Source: Brachybacterium subflavum (GTDB taxonomy: Bacteria; Actinomycetota; Actinomycetes; Actinomycetales; Dermabacteraceae). From it: a DNA stretch of 64,000 bases. Under the pieces are notes generated by a model that had not been told where the DNA came from, made no database searches, and saw only the letters and a list, made by a program, of their open reading frames with translations. Position numbers and translations under genes: made by a program. The DNA is taken from the NCBI RefSeq assembly GCF_009299795.1, contig NZ_VIGP01000005.1, positions 124,001 through 188,000 on the forward strand, given 5' to 3'. Below are positions 17,286 to 26,049 of this stretch, piece after piece (position 1 is the first letter of the stretch; each line of letters opens with the position of its first letter).

Positions 17286-17975
17286 ATGGCCCGAGGAACG
17301 GCGACCAGCGACGAAGCGTCCACGCAGGCTCCGTCGGGCGCGTCCATCCCTGGCTGCACGCCCAGCTCGCCGTCGACCTCGACCTCGAACTCGAACTCGG
17401 GCGGCAGCCTCGAGGACCGCATGGACCGGATGGAGCAGAGGCTCGAAGGCGTCCTGGCCCGACTGGAGTCAGCAGCGGGAGAGCCGCCCTCCGCTCCGCC
17501 GGGCGCAGGCGGGCAACCCCCCTCGTCCGACGCTGCCGATCCTGCCGCCGGCCCGGCCGACCCCGCCGCCTCGGACCGCTTCTGGGCGCTCAACGCGCTG
17601 AAGTCGCGCCTCCCCGCGCCCGGCGGCGTGGTCTATGCGGGCGCCGTCGACCTCCCGATCGGCCACGTCGAGTACCAGTGGGGCCGCCCCACCGATCCGC
17701 TGCTGCGCGCGGACTGGGCCGATCGGGCCGAGCGCGTCGCGGCGCTCGGCCACCCGCTTCGGCTCTCGCTGCTGCAGAAGCTGCTCGAAGCAGAGTGCAC
17801 GGTCGCCCAGCTCGTCGACGTCCTGGATCTCGCCTCCACGGGCGTCGCCTACCACCATCTCCATCAGCTGCAGGGCGCCGGCTGGGTCACCTCGCCCTCC
17901 CGCGGGACCTGGGCGATCCCGGCCACGCGCGTGGTGCCCCTGCTCGCGATCATCTCGGCACTCGAGGAGGCGTGA
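17286..17975 (+). CDS. ArsR-like winged-helix regulator with long disordered N-terminus
   Basis: A 229-residue protein. The first 95 residues are Ser/Pro/Gly/Ala-rich and interrupted by a short coiled coil (LEDRMDRMEQRLEGVLARLE, near 42-61). A conserved-looking domain follows, and a winged helix fills residues about 150-225 (RVAALGHPLRLSLLQKLLEA, DLASTGVAYHHLHQLQGAGW). The helix pattern is that of ArsR/HTH_20 regulators. No metal-binding cysteines are seen, so it is not a typical metal sensor. The ATG has a GAGGAGGAA site behind a clear promoter. Three bases separate its stop from the serine hydrolase gene, so it probably autoregulates that operon. Confidence 0.8.
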   Translation: MARGTATSDEASTQAPSGASIPGCTPSSPSTSTSNSNSGGSLEDRMDRMEQRLEGVLARLESAAGEPPSAPPGAGGQPPSSDAADPAAGPADPAASDRFWALNALKSRLPAPGGVVYAGAVDLPIGHVEYQWGRPTDPLLRADWADRAERVAALGHPLRLSLLQKLLEAECTVAQLVDVLDLASTGVAYHHLHQLQGAGWVTSPSRGTWAIPATRVVPLLAIISALEEA

Positions 17976-17978
17976 ACG

Positions 17979-19139
17979 ATGAGCGAGAATCCGAGGAGCG
18001 GCGCTCCGCTGGCCGGCGGTTCGACGCCTGAGGAGCCGAGGTCCGGCGCCCCCGACGTCGCCCGCCCCTCCCGCCGCACGGTGCTCGGGGTCGGGGCGGC
18101 CTCGGCCGTCGCGCTGCTGGGCACGGGCGCACTGGCCGGTCCACGGCCCGCACGGCTCGGTGCACCGACGGGCGACCGGGAGCTCACGGCCGAGCTCGCC
18201 GAACACCTCACCGACCAGCGCACCGTCGCGTGCGCACTGATCGACGGCGACGACATCCGCTTCGCGGGCTTCGGGGCCGATGAGCACCGGGAGTTCGAGA
18301 TCGGCTCGGTCTCGAAGACGTTCACCGCGGCGCTCGTGATGGACGCCGTCCGCCGTGGCGAGCTCGACCTCGAGGCGAGCGTGCAGGACGTGCTCGGCGC
18401 GAGCGCGAAGGGCTCGGCCATCGCGGACGTGACAGTGCGCGAGCTCGCGAGCCACACGTCCGGCATCCCGTCCCTGCCGGGGCCGGTGATCGCGAAGAAC
18501 CTCTGGCGCACTCCCCTGCACCGCGATCCGTACGCGGGCTTCAGCGCGCAGGAGATCGTGGACCTCGCACTGGATGCGGCGCCCGCGGGCCGCGGCTCGG
18601 TCGCCTACTCCAACCACGGCGTCGCCCTCGAAGGGCAGCTCGTCGCCCGCGCCGCCGGCGCGTCCTGGGAGGACTTGCTCGCGGAGCGCGTGCTCACGCC
18701 GATGGACCTCGCGTCCACGCGGGCCCCGATCACCGCGTCACGGCTCGGCGCGAAGGCTCCGACGGGGTTCACGCGCACCGGCCATCACAGCGCCGCGTGG
18801 ACCATGGACGGCTTCGCTCCGGCGGGCGGCATCCGCTCGACCGCTGCCGACCTGGTCACCTGGGTGCGCTCGATGATGGACGGCTCCAATCCGGGGGCCG
18901 ACGGGATCCGCCCCACCGCGCAGCAGGACGAGAAGACCTCGGTGGGCGTCAACTGGTTCACGACGGCGCTGGCGGGCGGCGGCTCCGCCGTCTGGCACAA
19001 CGGCGAGACCGGAGGCTTCCACAGCTTCTGCGGGTACTCGCCCGAGGCGGAGCGGGGGTGGGTCCTGCTCTCGGACACGGCCGACTCCGCGACCGACGAC
19101 CTCGCCTTCCGGATCCTCGACGGGGAGGTCGCGGCATGA
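17979..19139 (+). CDS. Secreted beta-lactamase-like serine hydrolase
   Basis: A 386-residue class C beta-lactamase/esterase-family protein. A Tat-like signal (PSRRTVLGVGAASAVALLG, arginines 32-33) suggests export. Active-site motifs are SVSK (Ser110, Lys113), YSN (Tyr210) and HNG near residue 345 in place of the KTG box; HxG is common in the esterase/D-aminopeptidase branch. Substrates in this family range from beta-lactams to D-amino-acid peptides and esters, and sequence alone does not decide. It is the middle gene of a tight operon: the ArsR-like regulator precedes it by three bases, and its stop overlaps the start of a small membrane protein gene (ATGA). Confidence 0.85.
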   Translation: MSENPRSGAPLAGGSTPEEPRSGAPDVARPSRRTVLGVGAASAVALLGTGALAGPRPARLGAPTGDRELTAELAEHLTDQRTVACALIDGDDIRFAGFGADEHREFEIGSVSKTFTAALVMDAVRRGELDLEASVQDVLGASAKGSAIADVTVRELASHTSGIPSLPGPVIAKNLWRTPLHRDPYAGFSAQEIVDLALDAAPAGRGSVAYSNHGVALEGQLVARAAGASWEDLLAERVLTPMDLASTRAPITASRLGAKAPTGFTRTGHHSAAWTMDGFAPAGGIRSTAADLVTWVRSMMDGSNPGADGIRPTAQQDEKTSVGVNWFTTALAGGGSAVWHNGETGGFHSFCGYSPEAERGWVLLSDTADSATDDLAFRILDGEVAA

Positions 19140-19582
19140 ACGTCTCCAGCCTGCTGCTCGCCCTCGCCCCCTACGGAGCGGCACTGCTGCTCACGCTGCT
19201 GCTGATCCTCGAGCTCGTCCACATGCTGCTGGGGCGCCGCCACCCGCTGCGCATCCTCGATCACGTGCTGAGCTGCGGGTTCTTCCTCCTGCTCGCGGGT
19301 CTGATGGTGCCGATCGGCGGCGCGCTCACGATCGTCTGGTGGGTGTTCGTGGCGCTGTCGCTCGGCGCGGCGGCGGTCGCCCTCGCGCGCAGCCGGATCG
19401 CCGCACCGACCGCGGTAACGGCTCGGGGCGACGCGCTCCCCGCGCGCGGCACTCCTGGGGCTGCAGCGGCGCGGCGGGACCGTCGTCGGCTCCGCCGGGC
19501 GACACGGCCATCGGTCCTCGACGTGGCGATCACGGTCGCCCTGTTCGCGGGCGCCGCGGTGCTCTGGCTCGTCGTCGGCTGA
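19136..19582 (+). CDS. Small four-segment membrane protein
   Basis: A 148-residue protein without a recognised family. Hydrophobic stretches at about 3-31, 43-60, 62-83 and 128-147 predict four membrane segments. A basic cytoplasmic loop with many Arg residues (near 90-125) lies before the last. The ATG at 19136 overlaps the stop codon of the secreted serine hydrolase, so it is translated with it. Such small membrane partners of beta-lactamase-like hydrolases are frequent in actinobacteria; their role is not established. It may help export or sense the hydrolase product. Confidence 0.7.
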   Translation: MNVSSLLLALAPYGAALLLTLLLILELVHMLLGRRHPLRILDHVLSCGFFLLLAGLMVPIGGALTIVWWVFVALSLGAAAVALARSRIAAPTAVTARGDALPARGTPGAAAARRDRRRLRRATRPSVLDVAITVALFAGAAVLWLVVG

Positions 19583-19665
19583 TCCCGACGCGCTGGATCC
19601 GCCCCACTCGGCATCCCGCCTCGGCCCGCACAGCGACCGGCGCAGTTCCTCCGGCGCCCCGCCCC

Positions 19666-20493
19666 TCAGCGCGCGCGGACGGGCAGCCAGTCCAGGACGT
19701 CCTGGATGCCGCGGTCCCAGAAGTCCCAGGCGTGGACGCCGGGGCGCAGGCGCGAGGTGAGGTCGACGCCCCGCTCCTCGGCGAGGTCGATGAAGGCCTG
19801 GTTCTGGGTGACCAGGTGGTCCTCGGTGCCGCAGTCCAGGAACAGGCGCGGCAGGGCGGTCGGGTCGGCCGAGCCCAGCAGGCCCAGGAGGTCGTCGGCC
19901 GTGCCGGCGATGTCCTCACCACCCCAGATGCGCTGGGCGAGGTGGCCCGCGTGCTGGCTGAGGTCGAGGGCCGTGGGGTCGAGCGCGCCGGAGAGTGACG
20001 CGGCGGCGGCGAAGCGCTCGGGGTGGTTCAGGGCGAGCTTGAAGGCGCCGAAGCCGCCCATGGACAGGCCCGCGACGAAGGTGTCCTCGCGCGCCGTGGA
20101 GATCCGGAAGGTGCGTGCGAGCAGCTGCGGCAGCTCCTCGGAGACGAAGGTCCAGTACTTCTCGCCCACGGCCTCATCGGTGTAGAACGAGCGGCGCGCC
20201 TCGGGCATGACCACGGCGATCCCGTGCTCGGAGGCATAGCGCTCGATCGAGGTGCGGCGCTCCCATATCGTGCAGTCGTCGCTCAGCCCGTGCAGGAGGT
20301 AGAGGACGGGGACGCCTGCGGCGGCGGCAGCTCCGCCGACTGACTGCGCGCCCGCGCCGTCGGCTCCGTCGGCTCCGCCCGTCCCGTCGGCCCCGCCCAT
20401 GCCGATGCCGGCCGCCTCCTGCGGCATCAGCACCACCATCGAGGTGCCCATGCCGAGGGACTCGGCGAAGAAATCGGTGCGCGTGCGGATCAT
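19666..20493 (-). CDS. Esterase, EstA / S-formylglutathione hydrolase-like
   Basis: A 275-residue alpha/beta hydrolase of the putative esterase family (tributyrin esterase, FrmB, Ag85-like). LYLLHGLSDD is the oxyanion region, GLSMGG holds Ser144, FLDCGTEDHLV supplies the acid, and GVHAWDFWDRG the histidine near residue 255. Between the first strands and the core (residues 32-60) sits a Gly/Ala/Asp-rich insert not found in relatives, apparently a slippage product of GGCCGAC-type repeats. The start is the ATG at 20493. There is no signal peptide, so a cytoplasmic carboxylesterase is likely. It is a single gene downstream of the GH4 gene. Confidence 0.85.
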   Translation of the reverse strand: MIRTRTDFFAESLGMGTSMVVLMPQEAAGIGMGGADGTGGADGADGAGAQSVGGAAAAAGVPVLYLLHGLSDDCTIWERRTSIERYASEHGIAVVMPEARRSFYTDEAVGEKYWTFVSEELPQLLARTFRISTAREDTFVAGLSMGGFGAFKLALNHPERFAAAASLSGALDPTALDLSQHAGHLAQRIWGGEDIAGTADDLLGLLGSADPTALPRLFLDCGTEDHLVTQNQAFIDLAEERGVDLTSRLRPGVHAWDFWDRGIQDVLDWLPVRAR

Positions 20494-20566
20494 GGAGGCT
20501 CCTCGAAGGCTCAGCGTTCGCGGGCGCGCGCCCGTGGCTCGAGCGCGGCTCCGCCTCGGTTCCGCC

Positions 20567-22063
20567 TCAGTATCCCAGCAGCGCCCCCACCGCGGGCTGC
20601 CGGCGGGCATAGGCGTCCACGAGCTTCTCGCCCAGGTCGACCGAGCGCACGAGCGGGTGCGTGGAGAAGCCCTCCCAGGCGGCGCGGCGCGCGCGCACGG
20701 GATCGCCGATCGTCGCGGCCTCGAGGATGCAGCGCTCGGCGCCGCGCTGCTGGGCCATCAGACCCAGCTGCTCGAGGGGCACGGGGCCGACGGCCTGCGG
20801 GTGCACGCCCTCGCCGTCGACCAGGCACGGGACCTCGAGGACGAGGTCGGCCGGGAGCTGGGGGACGATGCGTCCCGAGGGGTCCGCGGAGCCTGAGGAA
20901 CCCGACGCGCCACCGGAGCCCGTGGGCGCGTTGCCGACGTCCAGGATCATCCGCTCGGTGCGGCCGCTCGCGATCGCGGTCATCAGGCGCAGCGCGACCT
21001 CCTGGTAGCCGCCGCCGGCGACGTCCTCGGGACGTCGCTCCTCGTCGGCCTCGCGGGACTCGGCCATGTAGGTCGCCTCGCGCTCGTGCAGGGTCGCGCG
21101 CCAGGCGGCGAGGGGACCGTCGCAGCAGGCGTCGGCGGGGGCGCCACCGGCCCGGCCGGAGCCGCCGCCCCCCGTCTCCCCCGCGAGGTGGCGGTAGAAC
21201 CGGCCCTGCTGCGCGACGAGGAACTCGCCGCGGGTGGTGCCGGCCGCGAGGATCCGCTCACGGGCCTGCTGGGTGAACAGGTAGTAGTAGAGGTACTCGT
21301 TGGGCAGCGCGCCCATCGTGCGCACCCAGTCGAAGCCGACGAGCCGGGCCTCCTCGATCTGCTCGAGGGCGGCGTCATCGGCGAGGATCCCGGGCAGGCG
21401 GTCCTCGCCGTCGACCGAGAGGCCGCGCAGCCAGCCCAGATGGTTCAGGCCCACGTAGTCGATGCCGATGCGGTCGAGGGAGTCGGGCGCGTCGACGTCC
21501 TCGCCGATCAGGCGGCTCACGCGCCGCACCAGGCCGATCGGGGTGTCGCAGATGCCCACCACGCGGTCGCCGAGCACGGAGCGCATGGCCTCGGTGACGA
21601 TGCCCGCGGGATTGGTGAAGGTGATGGTCCAGGCGCGGGGCGCGACCTCCGCGATGGTGCGGGCGATCCCGAGGGCGACGGGCAGCGTGCGCAGGGAGTA
21701 GGCGAGGCCGCCGGCGCCCACGGTCTCCTGGCCCAGCAGGCCGAGATCGAGGGCGACGCGCTCGTCGACCGTGCGTCCCTCGGCGCCGCCCACGCGCACG
21801 GCGCTGAACACGAAGTCCGCGCCGGCCACGGCCTCGCGCAGATCGGTGGTCGCGACCAGGCGGGGCAGGGGGCCGACGGTCCGACCGCTCGTGCGCAGCT
21901 CCTCGCCGAGCTCGTCGATCACCCGCTCGATGGTGCGCAGGCGTCCGGCGTCGACGTCCTGCAGGACGATCTCGTCGATCGTGAGCCCGGTGGCGCCGGT
22001 CGCGGCGGCCTCGTACACGAGCGGGACGCGGAAGCCTCCGCCGCCCAGGATGGTGAGCTTCAT
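20567..22063 (-). CDS. GH4 family glycosidase (6-phospho-beta-glucosidase-like)
   Basis: A 498-residue NAD- and metal-dependent GH4 enzyme. LTILGGGGFRVPL starts the Rossmann fold, ITFTNPAGIVTEAM and GICDTPIGL carry the conserved Asn and the metal-binding Cys, and YVGLNHLGW contains the metal-ligand His. GH4 enzymes cleave by oxidising C3 of the sugar, and most characterised relatives of this type act on 6-phospho-glucosides. Residues about 320-340 and 425-440 carry Gly/Ser/Ala-rich inserts. The ATG at 22063 overlaps the stop of the DeoR regulator gene. No PTS permease is nearby, so the phosphorylated substrate may come from the ABC importer and kinase encoded on the other strand. Confidence 0.88.
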   Translation of the reverse strand: MKLTILGGGGFRVPLVYEAAATGATGLTIDEIVLQDVDAGRLRTIERVIDELGEELRTSGRTVGPLPRLVATTDLREAVAGADFVFSAVRVGGAEGRTVDERVALDLGLLGQETVGAGGLAYSLRTLPVALGIARTIAEVAPRAWTITFTNPAGIVTEAMRSVLGDRVVGICDTPIGLVRRVSRLIGEDVDAPDSLDRIGIDYVGLNHLGWLRGLSVDGEDRLPGILADDAALEQIEEARLVGFDWVRTMGALPNEYLYYYLFTQQARERILAAGTTRGEFLVAQQGRFYRHLAGETGGGGSGRAGGAPADACCDGPLAAWRATLHEREATYMAESREADEERRPEDVAGGGYQEVALRLMTAIASGRTERMILDVGNAPTGSGGASGSSGSADPSGRIVPQLPADLVLEVPCLVDGEGVHPQAVGPVPLEQLGLMAQQRGAERCILEAATIGDPVRARRAAWEGFSTHPLVRSVDLGEKLVDAYARRQPAVGALLGY

Positions 22064-22830
22064 GGGGTGAGGACCTCCAGGTCGGAGTCGGGGGGCAGGT
22101 CCAGCTCGCGGGCCGAGGGCACCCGGTCCGTGACGAGCTGGTCGAAGCGCGTCAGCGGGGCGACCTCGAGGTACCCGGTGCCGGGCAGCTTCTCGTGGTC
22201 GGCCAGCAGGCAGGAGGCGGTCGCGATGTCGAGCAGTCCGCGCTTGGTCGGCACCTCGCTGGGGGTCGTGTCCAGCACGGTGCCGTCGGCCCGGATCCCG
22301 GACGTGCCCAGGAAGGCGCGGTCCACGCGGATCTGGCGCAGCGCGGACTCGGTGAGCGGGCCGACGAGGCTGCCGTAGGTGGGGCGCAGGATCCCGCCGA
22401 GGACCACGAGCTCCACGTCGCGGGCGCCGGCGAGACCCCGCACGACCGCGAGGGAGGAGGTCACCACCGTGATGGAGCGGCCCAGCAGGAAGGGGCACAT
22501 GGCGGCGACGGTGGTGCCGATGTCCAGGGCGACGACGTCGCCGTCGGCCACGAGGGACGCCGCCCGCTGCGCCATCTCGCGCTTGGGGCCGACGGCGTCG
22601 CGGGCGACCTGTTCGAAGCGCCGAGGGTCGGGCTCGGGATGCGCGTCGCCCCGCGGATCGCAGGCGCCGCCGCGCACCCTGCGCACCTGGCCGTCCGAGG
22701 CGAGCTGCTCGAGGTCCCGTCGGATCGTCGCCTCCGAGGCGGCGAAGGTCTGCGCGAGATCGGCGACGGGGACCGAGCCGCGGCGGCGCACGGCGGCGAC
22801 GATCCCACGGCGGCGGTCATCGGTGAGCAT
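22060..22830 (-). CDS. DeoR family transcriptional regulator
   Basis: A 256-residue DeoR protein. The N-terminal winged helix (RRRGIVAAVRRRGSVPVADLA, then FAASEATIRRDLEQLASDG) is followed by a ribose-5-phosphate isomerase-like sensor domain with VALDIGTTVAAM, VVLGGILRPTYGSLVG and AFLGTSGIRADG. DeoR sensors usually bind phosphorylated sugars, which fits the GH4 gene that follows with a four-base overlap. The gene appears leaderless: TAGGTT ends six bases before the ATG. It is divergent from the ABC importer operon and is the likely repressor of both units. Confidence 0.92.
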   Translation of the reverse strand: MLTDDRRRGIVAAVRRRGSVPVADLAQTFAASEATIRRDLEQLASDGQVRRVRGGACDPRGDAHPEPDPRRFEQVARDAVGPKREMAQRAASLVADGDVVALDIGTTVAAMCPFLLGRSITVVTSSLAVVRGLAGARDVELVVLGGILRPTYGSLVGPLTESALRQIRVDRAFLGTSGIRADGTVLDTTPSEVPTKRGLLDIATASCLLADHEKLPGTGYLEVAPLTRFDQLVTDRVPSARELDLPPDSDLEVLTP

Positions 22831-22836
22831 GCGGTC

Positions 22837-22842
22837 AACCTA
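22837..22842 (-). promoter_or_regulatory. -10 hexamer of a leaderless promoter for the DeoR gene
   Basis: Read on the minus strand, TAGGTT is followed by six bases and then the ATG at 22830. No ribosome site is present. This predicts a transcript starting at the start codon. Confidence 0.6.
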
Positions 22843-22869
22843 GCACCGCACGCGCAGCTTCACGCAGTT

Positions 22870-22887
22870 ATGAACACGTTCCTTCAT
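22870..22887. promoter_or_regulatory. Possible DeoR operator
   Basis: ATGAA-N8-TTCAT lies in the 117-bp gap between the divergent DeoR gene and the ABC importer operon. A further TTCA/TGAA pair overlaps it on the left. The arms are short (5 bp), so this is only a candidate, chosen for position and symmetry. Confidence 0.4.
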
Positions 22888-22947
22888 CTTCTCGCATCCT
22901 CGCGCAACCTGTGGGAAGCTGAGGTCCCCACTCCCCTGGAGGACCTC

Positions 22948-24303
22948 ATGCACCGTCGCCAGTTCCTCGCCTCCGCCACCGCCGTCGGCGGCATGGCCGC
23001 CCTCGCCGCCTGCGCCCCCGGCAGCGGCACCACAGACGACCCGACCGGTCCGTCGGCCGACGAGGTCGACACCGACGTCGCCGGACTCGGCGACATCACC
23101 CTGCGGGTGTGGGACCAGGAGGTCCGCGGCTCGCAGGACGAGGCCATCACCGCCCTCATCGAGGCGTTCGAGAAGAAGTTCCCGAACGTGGAGGTCGACC
23201 GCGTCAAGCAGTCCTTCGACGACCTGCAGAAGCAGACCGCCCTCACGCTCTCCGGGGGCGACGTCCCGGACGTGCTGCAGGTCAACAACGCGCGCGCCGA
23301 CATGGGCGAGTTCGTGAAGGCCGGGCAGCTGCTGGACCTCTCGGGCTACGCCGATGCCTACGGGTGGACCAAGCGCTTCTCGGACTCCGTGCTCTCCAAG
23401 GCCCGCTACTCGAGCGACGCGAAGACCTTCGGCGAGGGCTCCCTGTGGGGCGTGCCCCAGACCGGCGAGGTCTGCGGCATCTACTACAGCGCGAAGAAGC
23501 TGAAGGGCATCGGCGCCGAGCCGCCGACCTCCTGGGACGAGGTGCGCACGGTCCTGGAGACAGCGAAGAAGGCCGACGAGCTGCCGATCATGCTCGGCAA
23601 CCTCGACAAGTGGCCCGCGCTGCACGTGTTCGGTCCGCTGCAGGCCGCGTACGTCGACCCCGAGCAGATCACGACGCTCGCCATGGGCAACGCGGGCGGC
23701 AACTGGACCGACGCGAAGAACGTCGAGGCGCTCACGGAGCTCGCCGACTGGGCGGAGAAGAAGTACCTGGGCGACTCGCCCAACGGACTGGACTACGACG
23801 CCGCCTGGGCGGACTTCACCAAGGGCAAGGGCGTGCTGCTGATCGGCGGCTCGTGGCTGGGGACGGACATGGCCAAGGCCATGGGCGATGACCTGCACTT
23901 CATGGCCCCGCCCGTCGGCGTCGGCGGGAAGGTCGCGACCACCGGCGGCACCGGACTGCCGTTCTCGATCCCCGCGAAGGCGAAGAACCAGGTCGCGGCC
24001 GCGGCGTACATCGACTTCATCACCAGCGAGGACGCGATGGAGCTGATCGCGGACAACGGCGGCATGCCGGTGCTGGACACGGCGTCGCTCGCCCCGGAGA
24101 AGGGCGTGAACAAGGAGATCTTCGAGGCCTTCGGCGCCGTCTCGAACGACGGCGTGCTGCTGCCCTATCTCGACTACGCGACCCCCACCTTCTCCGACAC
24201 CGCGGGCGCGACCCTGCAGGAGCTGATCGGCGGGCAGTCCGCTCCGGAGGACGCCGCCGCGGCGCTGCAGAAGGACTACGCGGACTTCACGGGCGCCTCG
24301 TGA
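22948..24303 (+). CDS. Sugar ABC transporter substrate-binding lipoprotein
   Basis: A 451-residue CUT1-family binding protein. The short signal starts MHRRQFLASATAVGG and ends in a lipobox with Cys22 (AALAACAP); the paired arginines at 3-4 would also allow Tat export. The mature domain has the type 1 fold marks TLRVWDQEVRGSQDEA, ALIEAFEKKFPNVEV and GGDVPDVLQVNN, as in oligosaccharide binders. The ATG at 22948 has a GGAGG site; upstream in-frame ATGs lack a signal peptide. It overlaps the first permease gene by four bases. The ligand is unknown, but the locus points to a glycoside or amino-sugar oligosaccharide. Confidence 0.92.
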   Translation: MHRRQFLASATAVGGMAALAACAPGSGTTDDPTGPSADEVDTDVAGLGDITLRVWDQEVRGSQDEAITALIEAFEKKFPNVEVDRVKQSFDDLQKQTALTLSGGDVPDVLQVNNARADMGEFVKAGQLLDLSGYADAYGWTKRFSDSVLSKARYSSDAKTFGEGSLWGVPQTGEVCGIYYSAKKLKGIGAEPPTSWDEVRTVLETAKKADELPIMLGNLDKWPALHVFGPLQAAYVDPEQITTLAMGNAGGNWTDAKNVEALTELADWAEKKYLGDSPNGLDYDAAWADFTKGKGVLLIGGSWLGTDMAKAMGDDLHFMAPPVGVGGKVATTGGTGLPFSIPAKAKNQVAAAAYIDFITSEDAMELIADNGGMPVLDTASLAPEKGVNKEIFEAFGAVSNDGVLLPYLDYATPTFSDTAGATLQELIGGQSAPEDAAAALQKDYADFTGAS

Positions 24304-25229
24304 GCACGGCCGGATCGAAGCGCCGGCGCGCAGGCGCCCCGTCGGCCGTGGTGCGGGGCCGCCTCACGCCGTACCTGTTCCTGCTCCCCGGCTTCCTCGT
24401 CTACGGCGCGTTCGCGCTGTACCCGCTCGTGCGCTCGGCCCAGTTCTCGCTGTACGACTGGTCGGGGATCGGCGCCTCCACCTTCGTGGGGCTGGGCAAC
24501 TACGCGGACCTGCTGCGCGACGGCGGCTTCCTCGCCGCGATCGGCAACGCCCTGGTGCTCATCATCTTCTACGCGCTGCTGCCGCTCGCGATCGGCCTGC
24601 TGCTGGCCGCGGTGCTGCGCCGCGCGCAGGTGCGCGGCCTCGGCTTCTTCCGCACCGTGATCTTCCTGCCGCAGGTGGTCGCGCTGGTCGTGGTCGCCGT
24701 CGCCTGGAAGCACATCTATGCGCCCGACGGTCCCCTGAACACCGTGCTGCGCGCCGTGGGCCTGGACTCCCTCGCCCGCGGCTGGCTGGGCGACCCCGGC
24801 GCGGCGCTGCCGGCCGTCGGCTTCATCGGCACCTGGCTCGAGATGGGGCTGGTGATGCTCCTGCTGCTCGCGGGCATGAGCCGCATCCCCGAGGACCTCT
24901 ACGAGGCGGCGCGCCTGGACGGCGCCGGGCCGGTGCGCGAGTTCTTCGCGATCACGCTGCCCTCCGTGCGCGGGGAGATCGTCTCGGCGCTCGTGCTCAC
25001 GATCATCGCGGCCCTGAAGACCTTCGACCTCGTGTACATGACGACCTCGGGCGGGCCGGGCGACGCCACCACGGTGCCCAGCTACGAGGTCTACCGCAGG
25101 GCCTTCGAGCTCAAGGACGTGGGCTCGGCGAGCTCTGTCGCGATCGTGCTGACGATCCTCGTGTTCGCGATCAACCTGCTGGTCACGCGCATCGACGAGC
25201 GGCCGGAGACGCGAGGGGGCCGACGATGA
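24300..25229 (+). CDS. Sugar ABC transporter permease (MalF-like)
   Basis: A 309-residue CUT1 permease with six membrane segments. The EAA loop that contacts the ATPase is at LYEAARLDGAGP near residue 200. The start is a GTG whose first base is the last coding base of the binding-protein gene's final codon, so translation is coupled. It works with the following permease and an ATPase that is not encoded here. In actinobacteria a shared MsiK-type ATPase elsewhere in the genome commonly serves several such importers. Confidence 0.93.
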   Translation: MSTAGSKRRRAGAPSAVVRGRLTPYLFLLPGFLVYGAFALYPLVRSAQFSLYDWSGIGASTFVGLGNYADLLRDGGFLAAIGNALVLIIFYALLPLAIGLLLAAVLRRAQVRGLGFFRTVIFLPQVVALVVVAVAWKHIYAPDGPLNTVLRAVGLDSLARGWLGDPGAALPAVGFIGTWLEMGLVMLLLLAGMSRIPEDLYEAARLDGAGPVREFFAITLPSVRGEIVSALVLTIIAALKTFDLVYMTTSGGPGDATTVPSYEVYRRAFELKDVGSASSVAIVLTILVFAINLLVTRIDERPETRGGRR

Positions 25230-26032
25230 GGGTCTCCCCCGCCGAGCGCACCATGAACTACGTCGTCCTCGCGGCGTTCGCCGTGTTCGCGCTGTTCCCC
25301 GTCCTCACGATCCTGCGCGACGCCTTCTCCCCGCGCATCGGCGCCGCCGGCGGCATCCATCCGGAGAACCTCATCGACGCCTGGCGCATCGGCGGCTTCG
25401 GGGCCTCGCTGGGGAACTCCCTCGTGGTCGCGCTGATCGTCGTGGTGGTCTCCGTGGCCCTGTCGCTCGGGACGGGCTACGCCTTCGGCACCATGCGCTT
25501 CCCGGGCTCGCGCGTGCTGTTCCCGCTGTTCCTGCTGGGCCTCATGATCCCCGCCGAGGCGATCGTGATCCCGCTGTTCTACGACCTGCGCACGGTGGGC
25601 CTCACCGACACCTACGCGGCGATCGCCCTGCCGCAGATCGCGCAGTCGATCGCCTTCGGCACCTTCTGGATGCGCGCCCAGTTCCGCGCCCTGCCCCAGA
25701 GCCTCGTCGAGGCCGCCGCGCTCGACGGGGCGGGCCCGCTGCGCGCGCTGGTGCGGATCCTGGTGCCGGCCTCGCGGCCCGCGATCGTCACCCTCGTGGT
25801 GCTGGTGGGCCTGTGGACCTGGAACGAGTTCCTCATCGCCCTGGTGATGACGCCGTCGGGCCGGCACCGCACCGCCCCGCTGGGCCTGGCGAACTTCCAG
25901 GGCCAGTACACGGCCGACAACGCCCTGCTCGCCGCGGGAGCGATCATCGTCGCCGCGCCGATGCTGATCCTGTTCCTGGTGCTCCAGCGCCACTTCATCC
26001 GCGGCATGATCGACGGGGCCTCGAAGGAATGA
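25226..26032 (+). CDS. Sugar ABC transporter permease (MalG-like)
   Basis: A 268-residue CUT1 permease, partner of the preceding one. It has six predicted segments, with the EAA loop LVEAAALDGAGP near residue 160 and the conserved WTWNEFLIALVM after it. The ATG overlaps the stop of the first permease by four bases. With the lipoprotein it forms a complete importer apart from the ATP-hydrolysing subunit. The PfkB kinase gene begins 17 bp after its stop. Confidence 0.93.
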   Translation: MRVSPAERTMNYVVLAAFAVFALFPVLTILRDAFSPRIGAAGGIHPENLIDAWRIGGFGASLGNSLVVALIVVVVSVALSLGTGYAFGTMRFPGSRVLFPLFLLGLMIPAEAIVIPLFYDLRTVGLTDTYAAIALPQIAQSIAFGTFWMRAQFRALPQSLVEAAALDGAGPLRALVRILVPASRPAIVTLVVLVGLWTWNEFLIALVMTPSGRHRTAPLGLANFQGQYTADNALLAAGAIIVAAPMLILFLVLQRHFIRGMIDGASKE

Positions 26033-26049
26033 GAGACGGAGTGAGAGAG

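Noticed and set aside
17286..19582. Classical BlaI/BlaR or metal-resistance operon
   Set aside because: The regulator lacks BlaI-type features and metal-binding cysteines, and the membrane protein has no protease or sensor domain.
22195..24303. A longer version of the sugar-binding protein starting at 22195
   Set aside because: The extra 250 codons are antisense to the DeoR gene. The signal peptide, lipobox and ribosome site place the start at 22948.
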